Positions 8,397 to 17,264 are shown, numbered from the stretch's first letter. The stretch is 64,000 bases of DNA from Candidatus Gallacutalibacter pullicola (GCA_018712265.1 DVHF01000010.1:1-64000), one strand, 5' to 3'. The notes: generated by a model not told the origin, from the letters alone. Made by a program: numbers and translations.

Positions 8397-9641
8397 TTAA
8401 ATCTTCGCGGCCATACCAAGCGATGTCAGCCTGTCGAGCGCGGTCTTGAGCATAAGCACCTGCGTATCGCGGGCAATCATAATCTCCTCGTTCGTCGGGA
8501 GAACCCACGCTTCCACCCCGGAAAGGTCGGTGGAGAACTTCGCGTCATGGCGGGAAGCGTTCTTATTGGCCTCCTCGTCGATCGCAAGGCCGAGGTACTC
8601 CATATCGCGGCAGATTTCCGCACGGATCACATCGTCGTTCTCGCCGATACCGCCGGTGAACGCGATTGCATCGACACCGCCCATCGCCGCAGCATAGCCG
8701 CCGATGAACTTCTTGATCTGGTAAACGAACATTTCCAGCGCGAGGGCGGCGCGCTCGTTGCCCTCTGCGGCGGCCTTGTGCAGATCGCGGCAGTCGCTTG
8801 TGACGCCGGAGATCCCGAGGAAACCGGACTTCTTATTCATCAGATCGGACATCTCGTCCGGGGTCTTGTGCTCCTTGTTGGCAATGTAAGTGACAACAGA
8901 GGGATCGATCCCGCCGCAACGCGTGCCCATGATGAAGCCGTCGAGCGGGGTGAGACCCATGGAGGTATCCACGACCTCGCCGTCCTTTACGGCGGAAATG
9001 GAGCTGCCGTTGCCGAGGTGGCAGATGATAAGCTTTGTGCCCTCCTCCTGACGGCCCGACACCTGGAAATACTCAGCGGTGACATAGCGGTGGCTTGTCC
9101 CGTGGAAGCCATAGCGGCGGATGGAATACTTCTCATAATATTCATACGGGATACCGAACATATACGCCTTAGGCGGCATGGTCTGGTGGAACGAGGTGTC
9201 GAACACAGCCACCATGGGAGTCTCCTTGCCGAAAACCTCCTGACAGGCTCGCATGGCGATGGCCTGCGGCGGGTTGTGGAGCGGGCCAAGCTCACGGAAC
9301 GCCATAATATCGTCGATGACTTCATCGGTGATGAGCGTGGAGGTCTTGTATTTCTCGCTGCCGTGCAGGACGCGGTGGCCAATGGCGGAAATTTCATCCA
9401 CATTGTCAATGACCTTGCCTTCGCCGCTTGTGAGCATATCCACAACGGCGAGGAACGCTTCTTTGTGCGTCGGGAAGTCCAGATCCTTTTCTACAGAGAC
9501 ACCCTCGGCGGTCTTGTGGCCGATGTGTCCGCCAATGCCGATCCTTTCGCAGTTCCCCTTGGCGAGCACCTTTTCGTCGTCCATATCGATTAGCTGATAT
9601 TTCAGCGACGAGCTGCCTGCGTTGATTACCAGAATTTTCAT
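8397..9641 (-). CDS. ackA: Acetate kinase
   Basis: 414 residues, normal length. It interconverts acetyl phosphate + ADP with acetate + ATP in fermentative energy conservation. Family motifs are present: ILVINAGSSSLKYQL at the start, VFDTSFHQTMP, RRYGFHGTSHRYV, ICHLGNGSSISAV and FTGGIGEND. The ATG at 9641 is chosen over an upstream in-frame start because AGGAGGAAAACGG lies just before it and the extra leader is not conserved-looking. No pta gene is adjacent. It is divergent from tmcAL, whose product uses acetate directly. Confidence 0.98.
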   Translation of the reverse strand: MKILVINAGSSSLKYQLIDMDDEKVLAKGNCERIGIGGHIGHKTAEGVSVEKDLDFPTHKEAFLAVVDMLTSGEGKVIDNVDEISAIGHRVLHGSEKYKTSTLITDEVIDDIMAFRELGPLHNPPQAIAMRACQEVFGKETPMVAVFDTSFHQTMPPKAYMFGIPYEYYEKYSIRRYGFHGTSHRYVTAEYFQVSGRQEEGTKLIICHLGNGSSISAVKDGEVVDTSMGLTPLDGFIMGTRCGGIDPSVVTYIANKEHKTPDEMSDLMNKKSGFLGISGVTSDCRDLHKAAAEGNERAALALEMFVYQIKKFIGGYAAAMGGVDAIAFTGGIGENDDVIRAEICRDMEYLGLAIDEEANKNASRHDAKFSTDLSGVEAWVLPTNEEIMIARDTQVLMLKTALDRLTSLGMAAKI

Positions 9642-9670
9642 CCGTTTTCCTCCTAAAAATAAACCACAGC

Positions 9671-9695
9671 AAAAAACAGCCGGGGGAAAACCCGG
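9671..9695 (-). terminator. Terminator-like hairpin in the ackA leader
   Basis: Read leftward, CCGGG-loop-CCCGG is followed by CTGTTTTTTG. It sits 30 bases upstream of the ackA start and after no leftward gene, so it could be a leader attenuator. The stem is only five base pairs and it may simply be unstructured. Confidence 0.35.
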
Positions 9696-9775
9696 TATTG
9701 AATCTGCCATAGAATTATTGTAATATATTTATTGTAGTACATCCGGAAAATAAATGCAAGGAGTTTTGCGATAAA

Positions 9776-11011
9776 ATGAGTCAAAAACCGCGCGTATGCG
9801 GAATAATTTGCGAATTCAACCCGCTGCACAAAGGACACGTCTCGCTGCTGAAGGCCGCGAGGGAAAACGGAGCGGATTTCCTGATTGCCGTGATGAGCGG
9901 GAATTTTGTCCAGCGCGGCGGTCCGGCGATGTTTTCCAAGTGGGCCAGGGCGGAAATGGCGCTTGCGTGCGGGATCGATCTGGTGCTGGAGCTGCCGCTG
10001 CCGTGGGCGATGGCGGGCGCGGAACGCTTTGCGCTGGGCGGCGTCTCGATTCTGGACAGCCTTTCCTGCGTCGATTTTCTGGCGTTCGGCAGCGAGTCGG
10101 GCGACAGCACGGCGCTCCGCCGCGCGGCGCACGCGGTGCTTTCCCCGGCGCTTGCGGCTGAAACGCGGCGCAGGCTCAAAGCGGGATGCACCTTCGCACA
10201 GGCGCGCGAACAGGCGGCGCTGTCCGTTTGCGGCGAGGAGACAGCGAAGCTTCTGCGTTCCCCCAACGACATTCTGGCGGTGGAATACTGCAAGGCGATC
10301 GAAACGCTCGGCTCACCGATCGTCCCGTTCACAATCCGGCGCACCGGAGCGGGGCACGATCAGCACACCGCAGATCCTGCCGCGCACGCATCGTCGTCCC
10401 AGATCCGCGCCCTGCTCGCGGAGGGACGGGAGTTTTCTCACTGGATGGCGCCGGAAGCTGCCGAAATCGCCCGCAGGGAGCTGGAAGCCGGACTTGCCCC
10501 CGTTACCGATCGTTCGCTGGAACAGGCGGTGCTTGCCCGTTTGCGGACGATGGATCCCGCAGAATTTGCCGCCCTCCCGGACGTCAGCGAGGGATTGGAA
10601 AACCGCTTTTTCCGGGCTGTGCGCACGGCCGCGTCATTGGAAGAATTGTGGTTCTCCGTCAAAACGAAGCGGTACCCGCTGGCACGGATCCGGCGGCTTG
10701 TCTATTCCGCGTTTCTGGGGATCCCGGGTGAGATGGAAAGGCATCCGCCTTACGCAAGGATCCTGGGGTTCCGGCGCAGTGCGGAGGATCTGCTCTCACT
10801 AATCAGAAAAAACGCGCGGATCCCGATTGTTTCCACCGCGGCGGAAATGAAACGCCTGAACGGGACAGCGCGGGAGATATTGGATTTGGAAGCGCAGGCG
10901 TCCGACTTGTATGCGTTGGGTCAGCCGAGGGTGCAGCCGTGCGGCATGGATTTTACACGGAAACTGCTGATATCGGAGACAACAGACACACAATTATCCA
11001 GCAATATATGA
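9776..11011 (+). CDS. tmcAL: tRNA(Met) cytidine acetate ligase
   Basis: 411 residues. The N-terminal nucleotidyltransferase fold shows GIICEFNPLHKGH (HxGH-type adenylate site), AVMSGNFVQRGGPAM and the SSSQIR element, which are characteristic of TmcAL (formerly YlbM). The enzyme activates acetate with ATP and makes N4-acetylcytidine at the wobble position of elongator tRNA(Met). The start ATG has AAGGAG eleven bases upstream. Its divergent neighbour ackA also handles acetate, a common pairing in Firmicutes. Confidence 0.95.
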   Translation: MSQKPRVCGIICEFNPLHKGHVSLLKAARENGADFLIAVMSGNFVQRGGPAMFSKWARAEMALACGIDLVLELPLPWAMAGAERFALGGVSILDSLSCVDFLAFGSESGDSTALRRAAHAVLSPALAAETRRRLKAGCTFAQAREQAALSVCGEETAKLLRSPNDILAVEYCKAIETLGSPIVPFTIRRTGAGHDQHTADPAAHASSSQIRALLAEGREFSHWMAPEAAEIARRELEAGLAPVTDRSLEQAVLARLRTMDPAEFAALPDVSEGLENRFFRAVRTAASLEELWFSVKTKRYPLARIRRLVYSAFLGIPGEMERHPPYARILGFRRSAEDLLSLIRKNARIPIVSTAAEMKRLNGTAREILDLEAQASDLYALGQPRVQPCGMDFTRKLLISETTDTQLSSNI

Positions 11012-11026
11012 TAATTGTTTGTTTTT
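10990..11026 (+). terminator. AT-rich terminator overlapping the tmcAL end
   Basis: A perfect 8-bp inverted repeat (CAATTATC / GATAATTG) with an 11-base loop spans the tmcAL stop codon and is followed by TTTGTTTTTAG. The stem is AT-rich, so strength is doubtful. Confidence 0.4.
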
Positions 11027-11043
11027 AGTCTTAATGATTATAC
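11014..11043 (+). promoter_or_regulatory. Candidate promoter for the GH32 gene
   Basis: TTGTTT (11014-11019) and TATACA (11038-11043) are separated by 18 bases, about 35 bases upstream of the ATG. The match is weak and it shares bases with the inverted repeat. Confidence 0.35.
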
Positions 11044-11077
11044 AATTTGTATTTAAATATGGGAGGTAGTTACCTTT

Positions 11078-12466
11078 ATGAGCACTGTTGGAAAACGCGA
11101 TTTCAGGCCGAAAATTCATTTTACGCCCCCAAAAATGTGGACGAATGATCCGAATGGTCTTGTCTATGCGAACGGGAAATATCATCTGTTCTATCAGCAT
11201 CATCCGGAGGATACCGTCTGGGGGCCGATGCACTGGGGGCACGCCGTCAGCACCGATCTGATCCACTGGGAGCACCTGCCGATCGCACTGTGCCCGGACG
11301 AGCTTGGGACGATCTTTTCCGGCTCTGCCGTGTTTGATTCCGAGAATACCTCCGGCTTTGGAACGCCGGAAAATCCTCCCATCGTTGCGATGTACACGCA
11401 GGATTATCAGGCGGAGGGCATCCACTGTCAGCACCAGAGCATCGCTTATACGCTGGACGGCGTGCACTTCACCAAGTATTCCGGAAACCCGGTGATTCCC
11501 TGCCCAGAGGGACGGGTCGATTTTCGGGATCCGAAAATTTTCCGCAACAGGATCAGAAATTGCTGGGGGATGGTGCTGGCCGCGGGCGATCATGTGGAAT
11601 TTTTCGCGTCGCAGGATCTGATCCATTGGGAGAAAACAGGGGAATTTGGCCCGGCGGGAAATTGTGCGCCCGGCGTGTGGGAATGCCCGGATCTGTTTGA
11701 GCTGCCAACCCCGACAGGGACGCGGTATGTTCTTCTCGTGAGTATGGGGATGGATGTTCAGCAGGGCGGTTCCCGGACGCAGTATTTCGTTGGTTTCTTT
11801 GACGGGGAAACCTTCCGCCCGGAACGGGTGGAGTCCGCGCCGCTCTGGCTCGATGAGGGGTTTGAAAATTATGCGGGCGTCACCTTTGACAACACGGATT
11901 CCCGTATCCTGATCGGCTGGGCGAACAGCTGGCCGTATGCGCCCCAGTGTCCCACCGGAGATTTCTGCGGTTCGATGACGCTCCCGCGCCGTCTTTCCCT
12001 GCGGGAAACGCCGATGGGTCTCCGGCTGGCCTGTAATCCGATTGGATTGGAGCCGTACCTCGATCCGGTGCAGGAGATTGCGTCCGGGGATCCTCTGCCG
12101 GGTGAGACGTTTGCTCTGTCTGTCAAGGGCAGCGGGGACGGGGAAATCTCGCTGGAAAACAGCGACGGACAGATCCTGCGTTTCGGGATCCGTGACAATG
12201 TGTTTTTCTTCGATCGCTCCCATGGCGGCGACGTTTCTTTTTCGGATGTTTTTGCGAGCGGCAGTTACAGCAGGCGGGAGGTTTCCCGCATTTTCTCCGG
12301 CGACTGGAATTTGGAGGTTGTGTTCGACGTCTCCCAGATAGAGCTGTTTCTGGACGGCGGCGTCCAGTCCATGAGCTGTCTCGTGTTCCCGGACACGCCT
12401 TATGCCAGACTAAGTCTGGACGCACCTGCGGTGAGCAAACCGCGGATCGCTCCCTGCGGTCGCTGA
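11078..12466 (+). CDS. GH32 beta-fructosidase (sucrose / sucrose-6-phosphate hydrolase)
   Basis: 462 residues. The five-bladed propeller active site is clear: WTNDPNG with nucleophile Asp24, FRDPKIF with the transition-state Asp near 151, and WECPDLF with acid/base Glu near 202. It hydrolyses terminal beta-fructose from sucrose, sucrose-6-phosphate or fructans. There is no signal peptide, so it acts in the cytoplasm. A C-terminal beta-sandwich follows (about 330-462). The ATG has GGGAGGTAG upstream. No PTS, ScrK or LacI-type regulator is adjacent, so the exact substrate is open and the gene appears to stand alone. The palindrome CCAGACTAAGTCTGG at 12407-12421, related to the repeat family, lies inside its 3' end. 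Confidence 0.92.
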   Translation: MSTVGKRDFRPKIHFTPPKMWTNDPNGLVYANGKYHLFYQHHPEDTVWGPMHWGHAVSTDLIHWEHLPIALCPDELGTIFSGSAVFDSENTSGFGTPENPPIVAMYTQDYQAEGIHCQHQSIAYTLDGVHFTKYSGNPVIPCPEGRVDFRDPKIFRNRIRNCWGMVLAAGDHVEFFASQDLIHWEKTGEFGPAGNCAPGVWECPDLFELPTPTGTRYVLLVSMGMDVQQGGSRTQYFVGFFDGETFRPERVESAPLWLDEGFENYAGVTFDNTDSRILIGWANSWPYAPQCPTGDFCGSMTLPRRLSLRETPMGLRLACNPIGLEPYLDPVQEIASGDPLPGETFALSVKGSGDGEISLENSDGQILRFGIRDNVFFFDRSHGGDVSFSDVFASGSYSRREVSRIFSGDWNLEVVFDVSQIELFLDGGVQSMSCLVFPDTPYARLSLDAPAVSKPRIAPCGR

Positions 12467-12495
12467 AATTCCGATAGAAAAAATACTCAGTCGCG

Positions 12496-12910
12496 CAAGG
12501 CTAAGCCTTGACGTAAATCGCGCCGCGCGTCGTTACCTCCGCTGAAATGCTGGTAACTTCAAATACTCTGTTGCGGTGGTAAATATCTGCAAAGCTTCGC
12601 TTTGCCCAGCGCACCGGCGCGCTGGACTGCCGCCGGGCCGAAGGCCCGGACCCATTTCGCGCTGCGCGTCGTAACCTCCGCGGGAATACCGTTGCCGCGG
12701 GTACTGTGTCGCGGCGGCAGGCTGTCATATAAGTATGGATGACGCAATGTGGTTTTGTATCGGCCTTGTGCCGTAGCGGCAGGTATGGTATAATATCCGC
12801 AGAAAGGCTGCAACGCGGGCGTCTCAGTTCAATCGCGCACCCAGCTGGGCGACCGGAGGGAGCGGGCGCGTTCTACGTGCAGGCTTAGCCTGCTGCTCGC
12901 CGCAGGTCCA
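12496..12910. repeat. Dispersed repeat array, copy B, with promoter-like element
   Basis: The gap before the cupin gene is almost wholly repeat. In order: AAGGCTAAGCCTT and the GC-rich block (12496-12585), the CAGCGCACCGGCGCGCTGG module (12607-12654), a second GC-rich block (12655-12726), an extended -10 (TGGTATAAT, 12786-12794), an RNA-like module (GCAACGCGGGCGTCTCAG onward) and a GCAGGCTTAGCCTGC hairpin ending 15 bases before the cupin ribosome site. The TATAAT is the likely promoter of the cupin gene. Confidence 0.7.
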
Positions 12911-12927
12911 GAAAGGAAGTTTTGAAA

Positions 12928-13254
12928 ATGGAAATTGTCAAAAAGGAAAACGCAAACGGCGGCAAGGGCCCCATGTACATCAAACACATCCTGACGGGGG
13001 ATGAGCTCAACAGCAAGGTGCGGATGTTCGCGGAGGTCACGATCCCGGCGGGGAGCGTGCTCGGCTATCATGAGCACCACGGCGAGAGCGAGACCTACTA
13101 CATCACTGCCGGCGAGGGCGAATATAACGATAACGGCACAGTGCGGACAGTGAAGAAGGGTGATTACACATTCACCCCGAGCGGATCCGGTCACGGTATT
13201 GCCAACAATGGCACGGAGGATCTCGTGTTTATCGCGCTGATCCAGTTGGATTGA
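12928..13254 (+). CDS. Small cupin-domain protein
   Basis: 108 residues, one cupin_2 barrel. Motif 1 is GYHEHHGESETYYITAGEG (metal-ligand His, His, Glu) and motif 2 includes FTPSGSGHGIANNG with the last His. Such proteins bind a metal and act as small sugar isomerases, dioxygenases or sensors; the role cannot be assigned. The ATG at 12928 is eight bases behind AAAGGAAG and preferred over an in-frame TTG two codons earlier. It is followed by a strong terminator, so it is monocistronic. Confidence 0.85.
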   Translation: MEIVKKENANGGKGPMYIKHILTGDELNSKVRMFAEVTIPAGSVLGYHEHHGESETYYITAGEGEYNDNGTVRTVKKGDYTFTPSGSGHGIANNGTEDLVFIALIQLD

Positions 13255-13279
13255 TCAGAAATTACAGCGAATAAAGGAA

Positions 13280-13308
13280 GGGAGATCCGGAATCCGGATC
13301 TCCCTTTT
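13280..13308 (+). terminator. Rho-independent terminator of the cupin gene
   Basis: A near-perfect stem GGGAGATCCGG / CCGGATCTCCC is followed by TTTT, 25 bases beyond the cupin stop. Confidence 0.88.
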
Positions 13309-13438
13309 AAACTGTCGAAAAGCTGTTCTTATCCGCCCTGCCATCGGGGAGCGGACGGGTCGGTAAAAAGATTTTGCGGACACAGCGTCCCAAACTTACT
13401 GCGGCGTTAAGCGTCGCGATCTGCAAGCGTGAACCCGC

Positions 13439-13840
13439 TTATTCCGCGAGATCCTTTTCAATATGCGCTTTGAGAACCTCAAAGGTATGGGAACTGATGT
13501 CGTGCTCGATTTTGCACGCTTCCTCCTCAGCGGTTTCCGGATCGATCCCGAGCTTCACAAGCCACTTGCTGATAAGCAGATGGCGTTCATAGATACGTTT
13601 GGCGATCTCAAGGCCGCTTTCGGTCAGTTCAATCCAGCCGTCCTGATCGACGACGATGTGGCCGTTCTTTTTCAGCAGGCCCACCGCGTGGCTGACGCTT
13701 GGCTTGGAAAAGTCAAGCTGGTGTACAATATCAATGGAACGGACCATCCCTTTTTTTTCCTTGAGCATCAGGATGGTTTCCAGATAATTTTCTGCGGATT
13801 CCGTACTCTTTCGTACTGCCATGGTCTCCGAATTTTCCAA
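13439..13840 (-). CDS. DtxR/MntR-family metal-dependent regulator
   Basis: 133 residues. The N-terminal winged helix reads SAENYLETILMLKEKKGMVRSIDIVHQLDFSKPSVSHAVGLL, then a wing (VVDQDGWIELTESG), then the helical metal-binding/dimer domain (ERHLLISKWLVKLG, EEACKIEHDIS). It lacks the C-terminal SH3-like domain of long DtxR/IdeR, so it is of MntR size. The TTG at 13840 is favoured by GGGAGGGAG just upstream; an ATG at 13822 is possible. It is divergent from the feo operon, and a repeat resembling DtxR sites lies at the feo promoter, so Fe(II)-dependent repression of iron uptake is the likely role. Confidence 0.88.
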   Translation of the reverse strand: MENSETMAVRKSTESAENYLETILMLKEKKGMVRSIDIVHQLDFSKPSVSHAVGLLKKNGHIVVDQDGWIELTESGLEIAKRIYERHLLISKWLVKLGIDPETAEEEACKIEHDISSHTFEVLKAHIEKDLAE

Positions 13841-13941
13841 AAAGACTCCCTCCCGTTGCGTAAAATCAGAAAATATTTATTACTTTATTCTAACATATAG
13901 AGAGTGTTTCTGCAAGACAAAAAATTTTCCCTGAAACACTA

Positions 13942-13997
13942 TTGACAAAACCGGTTAGTCGATGTAAACTATTATCGCAAGGTTAGATTTTGCTAAC
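13942..13997 (+). promoter_or_regulatory. feo promoter with candidate DtxR-type operator
   Basis: TTGACA (13942-13947), 17 bases, TAAACT (13965-13970). An inverted repeat GTTAG-6-CTAAC (13982-13997) covers the expected start of transcription, and another GGTTAG lies in the spacer at 13953-13958. GGTTAG also recurs between feoA and feoB near 14539 and 14572. The divergent DtxR-type gene suggests the binder. Confidence 0.6.
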
Positions 13998-14049
13998 TAA
14001 AGTTACCTATAAGAAACTCAGATAAAGCTTCAAAGGGGGAATTTTTATC

Positions 14050-14259
14050 ATGCCTTTGACCTTTGCAAATGTCGGCGAGAAAGCCGTAGTAAAAGAGATT
14101 CGCGGAAAGGACGAAACACGCCGCTTCCTGGAAAATCTTGGCTTTATTGCAGGCGGCACTGTTACGGTGATTACCGAAATGGGCGGGAATTTGATCGTAA
14201 GCGTGAAGGATACCCGCGTCGCACTGAGCAGGAGCATGGCGAACCGTATTATGATCTGA
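14050..14259 (+). CDS. feoA: FeoA, first copy
   Basis: 69 residues, a single SH3-like FeoA domain: RRFLENLGFIAGGTVTVITEMGGNLIVSVKDTRVALSRSMANRIMI. FeoA assists FeoB in Fe(II) uptake and may bind its G domain. AAAGGGGGAA precedes the ATG. It is first in the operon, 35 bases before a second feoA. Confidence 0.95.
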   Translation: MPLTFANVGEKAVVKEIRGKDETRRFLENLGFIAGGTVTVITEMGGNLIVSVKDTRVALSRSMANRIMI

Positions 14260-14294
14260 CTGCATTTTCGGCTATTTAGAAGGAAGGGGATATT

Positions 14295-14516
14295 ATGAAA
14301 ACTCTGAAAGAGGTAAGGTGCGGCGAGACCGTACAGGTAAAGAAGCTGGAGGGCGCCGGTGCAGTAAAGCGCCGCATTATGGACATGGGTATCACAAAGG
14401 GCACGGATATTTTCGTGCGGAAGGTCGCCCCGCTTGGTGATCCGATCGAAGTGACTGTGCGCGGCTATGAGCTTTCCCTGCGCAAGGGCGATGCGGAGAA
14501 TATCCTGGTCGACTGA
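14295..14516 (+). CDS. feoA: FeoA, second copy
   Basis: 73 residues, SH3-like FeoA fold (VKRRIMDMGITKGTDIFVRK, then GYELSLRKGDAENILV). It is closer to the classic FeoA pattern than the first copy, from which it has diverged strongly, so the pair is an old duplication rather than a recent one. GAAGGAAGGGG lies upstream. Confidence 0.95.
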   Translation: MKTLKEVRCGETVQVKKLEGAGAVKRRIMDMGITKGTDIFVRKVAPLGDPIEVTVRGYELSLRKGDAENILVD

Positions 14517-14677
14517 CGGGAAGCGTTTTCAGGCGGTATGGTTAGCTTTTTGTAACTGTACTGCAATGAGGTTAGTCTCGTGAAACTTCTGCGCCGCAGG
14601 TTGCAGATCAGGCGCGGAGGCTTGAGAATATTTTCGATTTGGATTATAGTCAAAGAACAAGAGGAGGTTACTATATC

Positions 14678-16846
14678 ATGTCCGTTACCGTTGCTCTCGC
14701 AGGCAATCCGAACTGCGGAAAAACGACGATGTTCAACGACCTGACCGGCAACAGCCAATTTGTCGGAAACTGGCCGGGCGTTACTGTTGAAAAGAAGGAG
14801 GGCCGTCTGCGCGGCCACAAGGATGTTTCCATCATGGACCTGCCCGGCATCTATTCCCTCTCACCGTATTCGCTGGAGGAGGTAGTTTCCAGAAATTACC
14901 TGATGAACAGCCATCCCGACGTTATCCTCAACCTGGTGGACGCCAGCAATATTGAGAGAAATCTGTATCTGACTACACAGCTTACGGAGATCGGGATCCC
15001 GGTTGTCATTGCGCTGAATATGATGGATATCGTCCGCAAAAACGGCGATGTTATCGATGTGAAAAAGCTTTCCCAGGAGCTTGGCTGCCAGATTATTGAG
15101 ACGTCCGCCGTCAAGAACCAGGGCTCCATGGAGGCTGCCGAGGCTGCCGTCAGGATGGCGCAGTCCGGCAAAAAGACTGTCCCGCAGCATACGTTCAGCG
15201 ACCGCGTTGAAAAGGCGCTTGCTGAGATCAGGGAAATTGCCGGGAATTCCATCCCGGAGGAAAATTCCCGCTGGTACTGCGTCAAGCTGTTTGAGCGCGA
15301 TGAGAAGCTGAAGGAGCAGATCAGCCTTTCTTCCGACAAGGCGTCCAAAATTGAGGGCATTATTGCGGCCTGTGAGACCGAGCTTGACGACGACAGCGAA
15401 TCCATCATCACCAACGAGCGGTATGAATACATCGCCAGAGTGATCAAGGATTGTGTACATAAAAAACGGACGGGTATGACAACCTCGGACCGCATTGACC
15501 ATATCGTGACCAACCGGATCCTCGCCCTGCCGATCTTCGTTGTTGTCATGTTCATTGTGTATTATATCTCCATCACCACGATCGGCGATATTGCCACGGG
15601 ATTCATGAACGACACGCTGTTCGGCGAATGGATCAGCCCGGCCGCAAAATCTTTTCTCACGGGAATCGGAACAGCGGACTGGCTCACCGGATTGATTGTG
15701 GAAGGCATCATCGGCGGCGTGGGCGCGGTGCTCGGCTTCGTCCCGCAGATGCTGATCCTGTTCGTTATGCTGTGTGCCCTTGAGGACTGCGGCTACATGG
15801 CCCGTATCGCGTTTATTATGGACCGCATTTTCCGCCGCTTTGGTCTCTCCGGCAAAAGCTTCATCCCGATGCTCATCGGCTCCGGCTGCGGCGTGCCGGG
15901 CGTCATGGCGTCCCGCACCATTGAGCAGGACCGCGACCGCAAAATGACCATCATGACCACCACGTTTATCCCCTGCGGCGCGAAAATGCCGATTGTCGCC
16001 CTGATTGCGGGCGCGATCTTCAGCGGCGCCTGGTGGGTCGCGCCGTCCGCCTACTTCATCGGCGTTGCGGCGATCATTATTTCCGGCATTATCCTGAAAA
16101 AGACGAAGATGTTCGCAGGCGAACCGGCCCCGTTCGTCATGGAGCTTCCGGCCTATCACGTTCCCACTGTAAAGAACGTCCTGCGCGGCACATGGGAGCG
16201 CGGCTGGTCCTTCATCAAGAAAGCCGGCACTGTCATCCTGCTTTCGTCTATCTTCGTGTGGTTCGCGTCCTCCTTTGGCTTTGTCGACGGCGCGTTCGGC
16301 ATGGTTGAGGATATCGATACCTCTATACTTGCTGTAATTGGTTCCGCTGTCGCTGTGATTTTTGCGCCGCTCGGCTTTGGCAACTGGCAGTCTGCCGTGG
16401 CTACCGTCCTGGGCCTCGTGGCCAAGGAGGAAGTTGTCGGCACATTCGGCACGCTGTATGCGGTGGCCGGTGATGCGCTCGGCATGGTCGAGGAGGGAGA
16501 CTTCGGCGGCCTGAGCAATATTGCCCAGCACTTCACTTATTTGTCCGCGTATTCCTTCCTGATCTTCAACCTGCTGTGTGCCCCATGCTTTGCGGCGATC
16601 GGCGCCATCAAGCGCGAGATGAACAACGCAAAATGGACGTGGTTCGCGATTGGATATCAGTGCGTATTCGCCTACACAATGGCGCTGATGGTTTACCAGT
16701 TCGGCCTCCTCTTTACAGGTGCGGGCTTCGGTGTTGGAACAGTTGCGGCACTCATTGTTCTGATTGCTTACATTTGGCTGCTGTTCCGCAAAGGCTATGA
16801 TGAGAACGGTGCACGCCTGCGTGCTGCAAGCGCCGTGAGATCATAA
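14678..16846 (+). CDS. feoB: Ferrous iron transport protein B
   Basis: 722 residues. The N-terminal G domain has G1 GNPNCGKT (residues 9-16), a switch around GVTVEKKEG, G3 DLPGIYSL and NMMD as G4. Residues from about 285 form the membrane core with the two gate halves, including IGSGCGVPGVMASR with the conserved Cys. It imports Fe(II) across the cytoplasmic membrane. The ATG at 14678 follows GAGGAGG; an upstream in-frame start adds a non-conserved leader. The 160-base gap from the second feoA contains more GGTTAG half-sites. Confidence 0.97.
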   Translation: MSVTVALAGNPNCGKTTMFNDLTGNSQFVGNWPGVTVEKKEGRLRGHKDVSIMDLPGIYSLSPYSLEEVVSRNYLMNSHPDVILNLVDASNIERNLYLTTQLTEIGIPVVIALNMMDIVRKNGDVIDVKKLSQELGCQIIETSAVKNQGSMEAAEAAVRMAQSGKKTVPQHTFSDRVEKALAEIREIAGNSIPEENSRWYCVKLFERDEKLKEQISLSSDKASKIEGIIAACETELDDDSESIITNERYEYIARVIKDCVHKKRTGMTTSDRIDHIVTNRILALPIFVVVMFIVYYISITTIGDIATGFMNDTLFGEWISPAAKSFLTGIGTADWLTGLIVEGIIGGVGAVLGFVPQMLILFVMLCALEDCGYMARIAFIMDRIFRRFGLSGKSFIPMLIGSGCGVPGVMASRTIEQDRDRKMTIMTTTFIPCGAKMPIVALIAGAIFSGAWWVAPSAYFIGVAAIIISGIILKKTKMFAGEPAPFVMELPAYHVPTVKNVLRGTWERGWSFIKKAGTVILLSSIFVWFASSFGFVDGAFGMVEDIDTSILAVIGSAVAVIFAPLGFGNWQSAVATVLGLVAKEEVVGTFGTLYAVAGDALGMVEEGDFGGLSNIAQHFTYLSAYSFLIFNLLCAPCFAAIGAIKREMNNAKWTWFAIGYQCVFAYTMALMVYQFGLLFTGAGFGVGTVAALIVLIAYIWLLFRKGYDENGARLRAASAVRS

Positions 16847-16891
16847 AAATATCTGTTTTTTCAAAATTATAAATTTAGGAGGGCTCAAACG

Positions 16892-17065
16892 ATGGCAACC
16901 TGGATTGTTGGATTGATACTTCTTGTAATTGTTTTGCTGGTTTGCCGGTATGTGCGGGCCAAAGCGAAAACGGGCGGATGTTCCGGCTGCGGCGGAGGAT
17001 GCTCTGCCTGCGGAGGTTCGTGCCAGCATACGCACAGGCCAGACACCCGCCGTCCCTCCGCGTAA
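16892..17065 (+). CDS. FeoB-associated Cys-rich membrane protein
   Basis: 57 residues. One membrane helix (WIVGLILLVIVLLVCRYV) is followed by a basic stretch and a Cys/Gly cluster (GGCSGCGGGCSACGGSC), then a short His-containing tail. This is the small protein that follows feoB in many Clostridia. It may carry Fe(II) or an Fe-S cluster or regulate FeoB; its role is not established. It has AGGAGGG upstream and lies 45 bases after feoB. Confidence 0.92.
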   Translation: MATWIVGLILLVIVLLVCRYVRAKAKTGGCSGCGGGCSACGGSCQHTHRPDTRRPSA

Positions 17066-17127
17066 TCGTGCAGCGGACGGGCAGACGGCAAATAAAACAT
17101 CAGTAAGCTTTTAAGGTAATACTTTTC

Positions 17128-17170
17128 CAAAACAGGGGATTGGAGATGATTTCTCCGATCCCCTGTTTTG
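17128..17170 (+). terminator. Terminator of the feo operon
   Basis: Long stem CAAAACAGGGGAT / ATCCCCTGTTTTG with an inner GGAG/CTCC extension. The A- and T-rich ends make it able to act in both directions, which would also suit the convergent glgB transcript. Confidence 0.85.
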
Positions 17171-17264
17171 ATATCTGATATGAGCAAACTCAAGCGGCGA
17201 AAGAGCGGTGCGCGTATTGCTTTGCTCCTATAAAAATCCTGTATTTTTCCAGTGTAAAACGGAA

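Noticed and set aside
12782-12860. tRNA-like look of the repeat module (GTTCAATC segment)
   Set aside because: No acceptor stem, D-arm or anticodon arm could be paired around it, and other copies differ at the T-loop-like bases.
13313-13319. TGTCGAA Spo0A-box match between the cupin and DtxR-type genes
   Set aside because: It lies between convergent genes, not at a promoter. A seven-base match is expected several times by chance in this length.
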